Assembly (NCBI GenBank): GCA_009692395.1
Contig: SHZG01000020.1
Coordinates: forward strand, 1 to 17,468
Direction: 5' to 3'
DNA length: 17,468 bases
DNA from: Methylococcales bacterium
GTDB lineage: Bacteria > Pseudomonadota > Gammaproteobacteria > Methylococcales > Methylomonadaceae
The notes under the pieces were generated by a model. It did not search any database and had not been told where the DNA came from. It was given only the letters and a program-made list of their open reading frames with translations. The first letter of the stretch is position 1; every line of letters starts with the position of its first letter. Both the position numbers and the translations under genes were made by a program. Shown piece after piece: positions 1-7,397 of the stretch.

Positions 1-198
1 TTTTACGTCTTCTTCCAAGGCTTTCATATCTAGCTTGGTAGCGGGTTTTGTTCGTGTACTTTTCGATTCCAAGCACTTGTTCCACCTTGTTATACTTGCC
101 ACTCCAACACCAAAACGCACTGCCGCTTCCGCTTGTGTTAGCCCTTCTTATTCTTGAATCGTCAATACTTTTTGGCGGAAATCGGCTGAATATGTCAT
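1..198 (-). pseudogene. IS630-family transposase, N-terminal fragment with internal stop
   Basis: Read on the minus strand from the ATG at 198, the translation begins MTYSADFRQKVLTIQE, meets a TAA stop at codon 17 and continues in frame with EGLTQAEAAVRFGVGVAS and then a Trp/Lys-rich stretch. This is the N-terminal helix-turn-helix of IS630-type transposases, in which position 17 is normally a sense codon (Lys would need one base change from TAA). The gene runs off the left edge, so the catalytic DDE domain is not visible. An in-frame stop this early means no functional transposase from this copy unless a downstream start is used. The family call rests on the HTH region only. Confidence 0.75.
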
Positions 199-220
199 CT
201 AATTTAAAATAATCAAATTA
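1..220 (-). mobile_element. IS630-family element, 5' end (partial)
   Basis: The transposase fragment is preceded on the minus strand by an AT-rich stretch with a TAATTT/AAATTA inverted repeat, and the recognisable insA reading frame breaks off exactly at a TA-rich junction (218-222). IS630/Tc1-type elements insert at TA dinucleotides, so this is consistent with insertion into an older IS1-family element. The other end lies outside the window, so the exact boundary is inferred. Confidence 0.55.
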
Positions 221-445
221 TACTGCTTTGTCTATACCATTGATTGCCATGTTTACTATCTTGGTCTTAATGCCTACTTCACAAGCGCTGTATCGGTAGC
301 TCAGCATAAAGGTTTTGGTCATGCACAACGGGTTTCGACAACGGTAACGTGGCTCTCCCGTTGCATTGCGTCCTGACTTGCCAATCTGGTTACTTTTACA
401 GAATGGACAGGTGATTTCTTGGTATAGCCGAGGCAGTATAAATTG
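218..445 (-). pseudogene. insA: IS1-family InsA fragment
   Basis: A minus-strand frame without an in-frame ATG reads QEITCPFCKSNQIGKSGRNA, then GEPRYRCRN, then FMLSYRYSACEVGIKTKIV and NMAINGIDKAV before a TAA. The CPxC zinc-finger start, the RYRCRN segment and the N-M-A-x-N-G segment match the InsA protein of IS1-family elements. The HTH that should follow is missing, because the frame ends at the junction with the IS630-like element. Upstream, the frame merges into the palindromic repeat at 455-508. The start is lost, so it is a remnant and not a working gene. Confidence 0.75.
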
Positions 446-454
446 ATTAAAAAA

Positions 455-508
455 GTTCGCGCTGAGCTTGTCGAAACGTGAATGTGGTTCGACAAGCTCA
501 CCACGAAC
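455..508. repeat. Palindromic dispersed repeat, 21-bp arms
   Basis: Left arm 455-475 (GTTCGCGCTGAGCTTGTCGAA) and right arm 488-508 are inverted copies that match at 18 of 21 positions around a 12-bp loop. The core GAGCTTGTCGAA is a motif I recognise from dispersed palindromes of many bacterial genomes. It abuts the broken InsA frame and probably replaced its start. Confidence 0.7.
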
Positions 509-609
509 GGCATCATTTTATTGTGCTTTAGCCATATCTCTAGCTGATGTGGGCTTAGTGTTTTTTATGGCGGTATGTCAATAGTTCTTATGAGAACTCA
601 CTAGACAAC

Positions 610-646
610 AAAAAACCCGCTAAGCCTTACGACTTGCGGGTTTTTG
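610..646 (-). terminator. Terminator after tRNA-Leu
   Basis: Perfect 10-bp stem: AAAAACCCGC (611-620) with GCGGGTTTTT (636-645) around a 15-nt loop, U-rich on both strands. It lies about 30 bp beyond the 3' end of tRNA-Leu on the minus strand and would end the glmM-tpiA-secG-tRNA transcript. Confidence 0.85.
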
Positions 647-676
647 ATATTCCTGAAAACTCTCTGGAACGGTATT

Positions 677-761
677 TGGTGCCGATGACTGGACTCGAAC
701 CAGCATGACTTGCGTCACCACCCCCTCAAGATGGCGTGTCTACCAATTTCACCACATCGGC
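677..761 (-). tRNA. tRNA-Leu (GAG), CCA encoded
   Basis: On the minus strand the molecule begins GCCGATG (755-761) and pairs with CATCGGC (681-687), followed by discriminator A and an encoded CCA (677-679). The anticodon stem CCATC/GGTGG encloses TTGAGGG, giving anticodon GAG. The long variable arm marks it as class II, and the T-loop GGTTCGAGTCC is present. It reads CUC/CUU leucine codons. Its 5' end is 7 bp after the secG stop, so it is almost certainly released by processing of the secG message. The E. coli counterpart leuU (also GAG) sits next to secG too. Confidence 0.95.
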
Positions 762-768
762 ATTTTTC

Positions 769-1350
769 TTAATGGTCTTTCTTAGCGTCTTTAACTTTAT
801 GGTCAGCCGCTTTTTTATCTTTAGAAGCAGGTTTATGTTCAACGGGCTTCTTTGTTTCAGTAGGTTTCTTTTCTTCAACTACTGGTTTAGCTTCTTCAAC
901 AGGTTTTGTTTCTTCTACTTTTGGCGTTTCTACAGTAGGGACTGGAGGCGTAACGGCAGGCTGAGTAACTGGCTGCTGTACAGGTGCTACAGGCTGCGTT
1001 ACTAGAACAGCTGGTTGTGTAACAGCAGGCGGAATATCATTTTTCGCACCTTCTACAGCAGGAAGACCTGAATTATCTTGCTCAGTAGCAGGGGCCGTCA
1101 TTAAGTCTGTCTCAGAACCTCTATGACCATTTGCTATAGCAAGCCCTAAACTGGTTGCAAAAAACAGAGTTGCCAAAATAGCTGTGGAGCGAGACAAAAA
1201 TGATGCCGCACCTTGCGCACCAAATACAGAACCCGCAGACCCACTACCAAAAGCCGCACCTGCATCAGCTCCTTTTCCTTGCTGCATTAACACTAGACCA
1301 ATAACGCCTAGTCCTAGCAAGACATGAATAACAATAATTACCTGATACAT
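769..1350 (-). CDS. secG: SecG, SecYEG translocase subunit, with long charged tail
   Basis: SecG is the small membrane subunit of the SecYEG channel and assists SecA-driven protein export. The first 75 residues carry the family pattern: a first membrane segment (about 1-22), the loop LMQQGKGADAGAAFGSGSAG with the conserved QQGKGAD..FG core, and a second segment (about 53-73). The rest, about residues 75-193, is a low-complexity tail: first TQPAV-type Pro/Val/Gln repeats, then Lys/Glu/Pro and finally Lys/Asp/His-rich. SecG is usually about 75-130 residues, so this tail is unusually long. The ATG at 1350 lies 11 bp after the tpiA stop with no clear Shine-Dalgarno, which suggests coupling to tpiA translation. 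Confidence 0.92.
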   Translation of the reverse strand: MYQVIIVIHVLLGLGVIGLVLMQQGKGADAGAAFGSGSAGSVFGAQGAASFLSRSTAILATLFFATSLGLAIANGHRGSETDLMTAPATEQDNSGLPAVEGAKNDIPPAVTQPAVLVTQPVAPVQQPVTQPAVTPPVPTVETPKVEETKPVEEAKPVVEEKKPTETKKPVEHKPASKDKKAADHKVKDAKKDH

Positions 1351-1361
1351 GAACGTTTAAA

Positions 1362-2114
1362 CTACTCTGAGATTGAATGATAAACTGCTAAAAAGGATTC
1401 CGCATCCAACGAAGCCCCACCTATTAAGCCACCATCAATGTCTGGCATGGCAAATAAACCTTTTGCATTGTCTGGCTTAGCACTGCCACCGTATAAAATT
1501 TGAATTTTATCGGCGATAGTTTGATCTTTTGCCGCAATGAATTGACGAATGTAGTGATGCACTTCTTGTGCTTGTTCGTCGCTTGCGGTTTTTCCTGTGC
1601 CGATTGCCCAAACAGGTTCATAAGCAATCACTGCGTTACTAAAAGAAGCAATACCCGCTACATCAATAACGGCATTCAGTTGTGCATCAATAACGGCGAA
1701 CGTTTGGTCTTGTTCGCGTTGTTCTAGTGTTTCACCTACGCATAAAACAGGAATGATGCCTTGTTCTTGTGCTTGGCAAAAACGGGCAGCAACCGATGCG
1801 TCAGTATCACCATAGTAGCTACGTCTTTCTGAATGTCCTACTAAGGCGTATTGGCAGTTGAATTCTTTCAACATAGACGCTGAAATTTCACCCGTATAAG
1901 CACCTGAGGCTTTATCAGCAATGTTTTGTGAGCCTAATGCTAAGCGACTGCCTTTCACAACATCACCAACACTTGCTAAATAAACGTAGGGGACGCATAC
2001 GGCAATGTCGCCAATATCCGCATTTAAACCAGCAATAATACCTTGGGCAAGCGACTCGGCACTTGCACGATTGCCATTCATTTTCCAATTTCCGATAACT
2101 AGAGACCGACGCAT
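1362..2114 (-). CDS. tpiA: Triosephosphate isomerase
   Basis: The enzyme interconverts dihydroxyacetone phosphate and glyceraldehyde 3-phosphate in glycolysis and gluconeogenesis. It is a 250-residue TIM barrel of normal length. Visible catalytic residues are Lys11 in GNWKMNG, His94 in LVGHSERR and Glu166 in AYEPVWAIGTG, where the mobile loop follows. The phosphate-binding YGGS and GGLIGGASL segments are near the end. I choose the ATG at 2114 over the in-frame GTG at 2129, because GGGAG lies 8 bp before this ATG and the GTG overlaps that ribosome binding site. The protein then starts MRRSLVIGNW, as usual. It lies between glmM (57-bp gap) and secG (11-bp gap) in one apparent operon. Confidence 0.97.
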   Translation of the reverse strand: MRRSLVIGNWKMNGNRASAESLAQGIIAGLNADIGDIAVCVPYVYLASVGDVVKGSRLALGSQNIADKASGAYTGEISASMLKEFNCQYALVGHSERRSYYGDTDASVAARFCQAQEQGIIPVLCVGETLEQREQDQTFAVIDAQLNAVIDVAGIASFSNAVIAYEPVWAIGTGKTASDEQAQEVHHYIRQFIAAKDQTIADKIQILYGGSAKPDNAKGLFAMPDIDGGLIGGASLDAESFLAVYHSISE

Positions 2115-2171
2115 TATTATTGCTCCCACATAGAATAAAACCGCTAATGATATAGGTTAATGAGCTTTTGT

Positions 2172-3515
2172 TCAAGCATCCATTGCTTTTCTAACATCAT
2201 CAGCTAGTTGGTTTGCACAATTTCTGACCAATTCGTCGTGTTCACCTTCTACCATGACGCGGATTAACGGCTCTGTGCCTGATGCTCTTAATAACACTCG
2301 CCCTGTGTCCCCTAGCTGCTGTTCAACCGCCCGCACTGATCGTTGTATGTATTCATTAGTGTTGATGCTAATTTTTTTCGTGGTTTTAACATTAATTAAA
2401 ATTTGCGGATATTTTTGCATACCCAATTTTAATTCATGCAGGCTTTTACCGCTATTTTCCATTTCTGCCATAATTTGCAATACTGCAATAATGCCATCGC
2501 CAGTTGTTGTTTTATCCAAACACATGATATGCCCTGAGTTTTCACCACCTAAAATGCCATTATGCTTAGTCAACATTTCCATCACATAGCGATCCCCTAC
2601 ATTGGCTCTCAATAAATCAATACCTAAACGTTTTAAGCCGTGTTCCATACCCAAATTAGTCATTAATGTTCCAACCACAGGCCCCGACATTTGCCCCGCA
2701 TCTAATCGTGATTTGGCAATAATATAAATCAGTTCATCGCCATCGACTATTTCGCCTTTATGGTCAACCATGATGAGCCTGTCACCATCACCGTCTAAAG
2801 CAATACCTATATCAGCTTGATGCGCTAATACCGCCGCGACTAATTTTGCTGGACTGGTCGCGCCACATTCCTCATTGATATTGAGTCCGTCAGGTTCCGC
2901 ACCAATAGTGGTTACTTTCGCACCGATTTCACGGAATACATGAGGGGCAATGTGATAAGTCGCGCCATTCGCGCAATCAACGACAATTTTCAAACCACTA
3001 AAATCTAGTCGTGTCGGAATACTACCTTTGCAAAATTCAATATAACGACCAGCAGCATCCACTATACGTTTTGCCTTGCCCAAGTGAGCCGATTCTACTG
3101 TTGTCATCGGTGAATCAATGTAATGCTCCATTTTTTCCTCTATGTCATCGGGTAGCTTTGTACCCTCAACAGAAAAAAACTTGATGCCATTATCATAATA
3201 AGGATTATGTGAAGCACTGATAACGATGCCTGCCTTAGCCCTTAAAGTGCGCGTTAAATAGGCAATCCCAGGTGTGGGCATAGGGCCTAATAAATGAGTA
3301 TCCACACCCGCTGCTGTTAATCCAGCTTCTAAGGCAGATTCAAACATATAGCCAGAAATACGCGTGTCTTTACCCACCAGTACAAAACCATGACCTTCGT
3401 TAGCAAAAACGCGCCCCGCTGCCCAGCCTAATTTTAAGAAAAACTCAGCGGTTATGGGGGCTTCGCCGACTTTGCCACGAATACCATCAGTACCAAAATA
3501 TTTTTTTGTCATCAT
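2172..3515 (-). CDS. glmM: Phosphoglucosamine mutase GlmM
   Basis: GlmM converts glucosamine 6-phosphate to glucosamine 1-phosphate on the way to UDP-GlcNAc for peptidoglycan and lipopolysaccharide. The 447-residue protein has the phosphoserine loop VISASHNPYYDNG with Ser102, the Mg-binding DGDGDR (Asp241, 243, 245), the sugar-binding GGENSGH and the C-terminal phosphate-binding RASGTEPLIRVM. Two ATGs lie in tandem (3515, 3512); the first gives the same residue numbering as E. coli GlmM. An AGGG precedes them. The usual upstream neighbour folP is absent: a terminator and about 100 bp of non-coding DNA separate glmM from ftsH, so glmM probably has its own promoter. Confidence 0.97.
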   Translation of the reverse strand: MMTKKYFGTDGIRGKVGEAPITAEFFLKLGWAAGRVFANEGHGFVLVGKDTRISGYMFESALEAGLTAAGVDTHLLGPMPTPGIAYLTRTLRAKAGIVISASHNPYYDNGIKFFSVEGTKLPDDIEEKMEHYIDSPMTTVESAHLGKAKRIVDAAGRYIEFCKGSIPTRLDFSGLKIVVDCANGATYHIAPHVFREIGAKVTTIGAEPDGLNINEECGATSPAKLVAAVLAHQADIGIALDGDGDRLIMVDHKGEIVDGDELIYIIAKSRLDAGQMSGPVVGTLMTNLGMEHGLKRLGIDLLRANVGDRYVMEMLTKHNGILGGENSGHIMCLDKTTTGDGIIAVLQIMAEMENSGKSLHELKLGMQKYPQILINVKTTKKISINTNEYIQRSVRAVEQQLGDTGRVLLRASGTEPLIRVMVEGEHDELVRNCANQLADDVRKAMDA

Positions 3516-3617
3516 TTTAAGCCCTAGAAAGAGACACAGGAGTTGAGTTTTTACACTATCGCGTAGATTAACGAATATTTTTTTGAGTGTTCGTTGTCAT
3601 CTGTTAATTAATGACAT

Positions 3618-3647
3618 AAAAAAGGAGAGGTAGATGCCTCTCCTTTT
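3618..3647 (-). terminator. Terminator after ftsH
   Basis: AAAAGGAGAGG (3620-3630) pairs perfectly with CCTCTCCTTTT (3637-3647) around a 6-nt loop; on the minus strand it ends in a U run. It lies about 20 bp beyond the ftsH stop and separates ftsH from glmM. Confidence 0.88.
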
Positions 3648-3667
3648 ATGGTCAGTTCTGACAATAA

Positions 3668-5578
3668 TTAACTTTGTTCAGCGGTTTTACCAATGGGTGC
3701 ATCAGTTTGCTTATCCATACTGATTTTACCATCACGAGGTGGTTTATCATCCCAGCCTTGTGGGTCTCTGACAGGTTTACGCGCCATTAAATCATCAATT
3801 TGATACTTGTCGATAGTCTCATACTTCATTAAGGCTTCTGCCATTGCATGAAGAATATCAATATTTTCTTTGATGAGTCGTTCAGCACGTTCGTAGTTGC
3901 GATCAATAAAAGAACGAATTTCTTCATCAATGCTGTGCGAAGTTTCTTCAGCAACAGATTTATGTTGCGTGACTGAACGCCCCAAAAATACTTCGCCTTC
4001 TTCTTCACTGTAAGAAAGCGGCCCTAGACGTTGTGAAAAGCCCCATTTAGTCACCATATTGCGTGCCAATTCGGTAGCCCGTTCAATGTCGTTAGATGCA
4101 CCTGTACTGACTTGTTCCCAACCAAATACTACGTCTTCTGCAATACGACCACCGTATAAACTGGAAATCATGCTGTCTAGTTTTTGTTTGCTGGCACTGT
4201 ATTGGTCGCGTTCAGGTAAGAACATAGTCACACCCAGCGCACGACCTCTAGGCATAATACTGACTTTATAGACAGGATCATGTTCAGGGACTAATTTACC
4301 AACAATGGCATGACCTGCTTCATGATAAGCAGTCATTTTCTTTTCTTTCTCACCCATCACCATTGTGTGTCTTTCCACGCCCATAATAAGTTTGTCTTTC
4401 GCTTTTTCCAAATCCGCCATATTGACAACGCGCTTATTCATTCTGGCAGCTAACAAAGCCGCTTCATTAATAAGATTAGCTAAATCCGCCCCTGAAAACC
4501 CTGGTGTACCTTGCGCGATATATTTCACTTCAACATCATCATCCGAAGGGACTTTTTTCATGTGAACTTTAAGAATTTGTTCACGTCCGCGTACATCGGG
4601 TAAGCCTACCATGACTTGACGATCAAAGCGGCCAGGTCTTAATAAGGCTTTATCTAATATATCCGCACGGTTAGTCGCAGCAATAACAATAATGCCTTCA
4701 TTACCTGCAAAACCGTCCATTTCGACTAATAACTGATTTAAGGTTTGTTCGCGTTCATCGTTACCGCCGCCTAAACCCGCGCCACGTTGCCGACCGACCG
4801 CATCAATCTCATCAATAAAAATAATACACGGTGCGTGTTTTTTGGCAGTTTCAAACATATCACGCACGCGTGATGCACCGACACCGACAAACATTTCCAC
4901 GAAATCTGAACCAGAAATGGTGAAAAATGGCACTTTCGCTTCACCAGCAATGGCTCTAGCCAATAATGTTTTACCTGTGCCAGGAGGGCCAACCATCAAC
5001 GCGCCTCTAGGGATTTTACCGCCCAAACGTTGGTATTTAGCAGGGTCTTTGAGGAAATCGACCATTTCAACCACTTCTTCTTTGGCTTCATCACAACCTG
5101 CGACATCGGCAAAGGTGATTTTAATTTGATCTTCTTCCAGCATCCGCGCTTTACTTTTACCAAAGCTCATCGCGCCACGACCACCTGCGCCGCCGCCATT
5201 CATTTGGCGCATAAAAAACACCCAAACAGCAATCAACAATAACATCGGGCCAAAAGACACCAACAACTGCATCAGCATAGAAGGCTGTTCAGGCGGAATC
5301 GCTGTCGTATCAACGCCGTTTGCCAATAAATCATCAATCAAATGCGGATCGTCAGGCGCGTATATCTTAATTTTCTGACCACTTTGCATCTTCGCCTTAA
5401 TGATATGCTCATCAATAGTAACCTGTTGAACCTGCCCCGCTTTCACCGAATCGATGAATTGCGAGTACGATAACGACGAATCAGACCGCTCCTTTTGTGA
5501 ACTCACGTTGCTAAAGAGAAGCATCAAGACAACCGCAATGACACCCCACAAGATTATATTTTTCATCATATCATTCAT
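3668..5578 (-). CDS. ftsH: ATP-dependent zinc metalloprotease FtsH
   Basis: FtsH is a hexameric inner-membrane AAA+ protease that degrades misfolded membrane proteins and short-lived regulators such as LpxC and sigma-32 in E. coli. The 636-residue protein has membrane segments at about 6-23 and 101-123 with a periplasmic domain between them. Then follow the AAA+ module with Walker A GPPGTGKT (197-204), Walker B IIFIDEID (252-259) and the pore loop around MFVGVG, the second region of homology ATNRADILDKALLRPGRFDR, and the zinc site HEAGH (419-423). Length and motifs are standard. AGGGTG lies 6 bp before the ATG. The gap to rlmE is 140 bp without an obvious gene. A strong terminator follows. 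Confidence 0.98.
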   Translation of the reverse strand: MNDMMKNIILWGVIAVVLMLLFSNVSSQKERSDSSLSYSQFIDSVKAGQVQQVTIDEHIIKAKMQSGQKIKIYAPDDPHLIDDLLANGVDTTAIPPEQPSMLMQLLVSFGPMLLLIAVWVFFMRQMNGGGAGGRGAMSFGKSKARMLEEDQIKITFADVAGCDEAKEEVVEMVDFLKDPAKYQRLGGKIPRGALMVGPPGTGKTLLARAIAGEAKVPFFTISGSDFVEMFVGVGASRVRDMFETAKKHAPCIIFIDEIDAVGRQRGAGLGGGNDEREQTLNQLLVEMDGFAGNEGIIVIAATNRADILDKALLRPGRFDRQVMVGLPDVRGREQILKVHMKKVPSDDDVEVKYIAQGTPGFSGADLANLINEAALLAARMNKRVVNMADLEKAKDKLIMGVERHTMVMGEKEKKMTAYHEAGHAIVGKLVPEHDPVYKVSIMPRGRALGVTMFLPERDQYSASKQKLDSMISSLYGGRIAEDVVFGWEQVSTGASNDIERATELARNMVTKWGFSQRLGPLSYSEEEGEVFLGRSVTQHKSVAEETSHSIDEEIRSFIDRNYERAERLIKENIDILHAMAEALMKYETIDKYQIDDLMARKPVRDPQGWDDKPPRDGKISMDKQTDAPIGKTAEQS

Positions 5579-5718
5579 TTACACACCCTGAACCTGAACG
5601 GTCATCGGTTTAAAAACTGATTAATTATATCAGGAGTTATCCCTCTGACTGTCGTTATTTACGCGGTACGACTAAAACTCAGAAGTACCAGATTTAGCGA
5701 TATAAGGGTTAATCAAGC

Positions 5719-6336
5719 CTATTTAAAGCCCTTTGCTAAAATATACACTTCATTACTACGCGGTCTGGAGGCTTTTGGCTTTCTGATAACCACTTTCGTG
5801 AAATTCTGCTGCACTTCTTTATGAAAATCTTCAAAGCCTTCGCCCTGAAAAACCTTGACTAAAAACCCGCCATTTTTTGCCAAAATGGTCTTAGCGGTAT
5901 CCAAAGCGAGTTCACATAAATACATCGAACGCGGTTGATCGACAGCTTTATTGCCGCTCATATTCGGAGCCATATCAGACAACACCAGATGCACAGGCAA
6001 CTTATTTAGCACAGCATAGAGTTGATCTATCACCGCCTGCTCAAGAAAATCGCCTTGAATAAAATCCACGCCGTCAATCGGATCCATCGGCAAAATATCC
6101 AGTGCAACCAGCTTATTACCTTTACCTAAACGTTGCTGTGCATATTGAGACCACCCACCAGGTGCTGCACCCAAATCAACAATATTCATGCCCGCTTTGA
6201 TCAGCTGGTCTTTATCTTGAATCTCAGATAATTTGAATACGGCGCGTGAACGATAGCCCTGCGCCTGCGCCATTTTGACATATTCATCATCAAAATGTTC
6301 CTGCATCCATTGATTACTGCTTTTACTTCGTGCCAT
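5719..6336 (-). CDS. rlmE: 23S rRNA (uridine-2552-2'-O)-methyltransferase RlmE
   Basis: RlmE (FtsJ/RrmJ) methylates the ribose of U2552 in the A loop of 23S rRNA, a late step in 50S assembly, using S-adenosylmethionine. The 205-residue Rossmann-fold protein shows the SAM-binding VDLGAAPGGWSQ and the K-D-K-E catalytic tetrad: Lys35 in FKLSEI, Asp121 in LSDMAPNMSG, Lys161 in GFLVKVFQG and Glu196 in RPRSNEVYI. These are the E. coli positions minus three. It is transcribed away from yhbY, with only 50 bp between the two starts, so their promoters must overlap. Confidence 0.97.
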   Translation of the reverse strand: MARSKSSNQWMQEHFDDEYVKMAQAQGYRSRAVFKLSEIQDKDQLIKAGMNIVDLGAAPGGWSQYAQQRLGKGNKLVALDILPMDPIDGVDFIQGDFLEQAVIDQLYAVLNKLPVHLVLSDMAPNMSGNKAVDQPRSMYLCELALDTAKTILAKNGGFLVKVFQGEGFEDFHKEVQQNFTKVVIRKPKASRPRSNEVYILAKGFK

Positions 6337-6386
6337 AACGCCCTATTTTTGGTGTAGAATTAAGTTTTTGATTTTGAGAATAAAAA

Positions 6387-6653
6387 GTGAAAGCAGTCGA
6401 TAAGAAAAAACTAAAGTCCGATGCACATAGTTTAAAACCCGTCGTGATGATTGGTCAGCCTGGATTAACCGATGCCGTGTTAGCAGAAATTGAACTGGCA
6501 CTTGACCATCATGAACTGATTAAAATAAAAATTTGCGCTGAACGTGATGAACGCAAATTAATCAGTGAAAAAATTTGCACAGCGACTAGCGCAGAAGCCA
6601 TTCAATCCATTGGACAAATCATCGTTATTTATAGACTAAACCCGAAAAAATAG
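6387..6653 (+). CDS. yhbY: YhbY, CRM-domain ribosome-assembly RNA-binding protein
   Basis: This is an 88-residue single CRM-domain protein associated with pre-50S particles. The RNA-binding loop is visible as VMIGQPGLTDAVLAEIE, and the family signature HHELIKIKI follows. It is the only core gene on the plus strand, divergent from rlmE. The start is GTG at 6387; no in-frame ATG near it fits the family length. A possible -10 hexamer TAGAAT lies at 6355-6360 without a convincing -35. It converges on greA through a shared hairpin. Confidence 0.95.
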   Translation: MKAVDKKKLKSDAHSLKPVVMIGQPGLTDAVLAEIELALDHHELIKIKICAERDERKLISEKICTATSAEAIQSIGQIIVIYRLNPKK

Positions 6654-6662
6654 TTTTCAAGG

Positions 6663-6695
6663 AAAAACACGAGGCTAAAAGACCTCGTGCTTTTT
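6663..6695. terminator. Bidirectional terminator between yhbY and greA
   Basis: CACGAGG (6668-6674) pairs with CCTCGTG (6683-6689), with an A run before and a T run after, so it can end both the plus-strand yhbY and the minus-strand greA transcripts. It lies 10-15 bp from each stop codon. Confidence 0.87.
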
Positions 6696-6705
6696 ATGCC
6701 GTTCA

Positions 6706-7182
6706 TTAAATATACTGAATTGCAATAATTTCGTATTCGATATTACCCGCTGGGGCTTTAACAATCACTATATCTTCAACTTCTTTACCAATTAAAGCGC
6801 GGGCAATCGGTGAACCAATAGAAATACGCCCTTCTTTAATATTCGCTTCATCTTCGCCGACAACTTGATAAATCACCCGTTGTTCGGTGTCCAGCTTTTC
6901 AATTTCTACCGTCGCACCAAACACCACTCTGCCACCCGCATCCACTCTAGTGACATCAATAATTTGCGCGTTAGACAGCTTGCCTTCAATTTCATTAATG
7001 CGTCCTTCTGCAAAACTTTGTTGCTCTTTCGCAGCGTGATATTCAGCGTTTTCTTTCAAATCGCCATGCGCTCTAGCCGTCGCAATCGCATTCACAATGC
7101 GCGGACGCACCACTGATTTTAACTCTTCTAATTCTGCGCGTAATTTTTCTGCACCTGTGATGGTGAGAGGTACTTTAACCAT
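6706..7182 (-). CDS. greA: Transcription elongation factor GreA
   Basis: GreA enters the RNA polymerase secondary channel and stimulates cleavage of backtracked transcripts. The protein is 158 residues, the same length as E. coli GreA. The N-terminal coiled coil carries the acidic tip in ARAHGDLKENAEYHAAKEQQ (conserved D and E), followed by the globular FKBP-like domain with GRISIGSPIARALIGK. I choose the ATG at 7182, which starts MVKVPLTITGAEKL; the longer frame from 7233 adds 17 residues read from a palindromic repeat. GGAG lies about 10 bp upstream of the chosen ATG. In related genomes greA directly follows carB; here about 1.9 kb of accessory DNA separates them. Confidence 0.97.
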   Translation of the reverse strand: MVKVPLTITGAEKLRAELEELKSVVRPRIVNAIATARAHGDLKENAEYHAAKEQQSFAEGRINEIEGKLSNAQIIDVTRVDAGGRVVFGATVEIEKLDTEQRVIYQVVGEDEANIKEGRISIGSPIARALIGKEVEDIVIVKAPAGNIEYEIIAIQYI

Positions 7183-7206
7183 TTCTTTTTTACTCCGATA
7201 TTGTTG

Positions 7207-7231
7207 GTTGGGGCGAGGTTTGAACCCCAAC
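7207..7231. repeat. Palindromic repeat upstream of greA
   Basis: GTTGGGG (7207-7213) pairs with CCCCAAC (7225-7231). The hairpin sits 25 bp before the greA start and would lie in its 5' leader or promoter. Confidence 0.55.
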
Positions 7232-7256
7232 ATTTAAGCTGTTTATTGTATGTATC

Positions 7257-7357
7257 GTTCCAACGCTCTGCGTTGGAATGCTTGTGTGACGCTCTAGCGT
7301 CATATCTCGAAACGCTGGAGCATGGCAGGATGAGTTCTCACGCTGGAGCGGTGGGAA
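7257..7357. repeat. Cluster of three short palindromes
   Basis: Three different hairpins lie in a row: TTCCAACGC/GCGTTGGAA (7258-7277), TGACGC/GCGTCA (7287-7302) and an imperfect GTTCTCACGC/GCGGTGGGAAC pair (7334-7357). All share the motif ACGCT(C/G)(T/G), which suggests diverged units of one dispersed family. No coding frame is convincing here. Confidence 0.6.
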
Positions 7358-7362
7358 CTATG

Positions 7363-7397
7363 AAAAAGCCCCGCATTCCGCAAGCTCCATGCGGGCT
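7363..7397 (-). terminator. REP-type hairpin acting as terminator
   Basis: On the minus strand AGCCCGCAT (7389-7397) pairs with ATGCGGGGCT (7367-7376, one bulged base), followed by TTTTT. It overlaps the stop codon of the disrupted glycosylase-like gene. The unit GTAGCCC-n-ATGGAGC-n-GCGGAAT is of the same kind as the repeat at 14228-14257. Confidence 0.6.

Noticed and set aside
319..516. 65-residue minus-strand frame starting MMPFVV
   Set aside because: It is in a different frame from the recognisable InsA sequence and is read partly from the palindromic repeat.
7183..7233. 17-residue N-terminal extension of GreA
   Set aside because: It is read from a palindromic repeat, and the family start MVKVPLT with a ribosome binding site lies at 7182.
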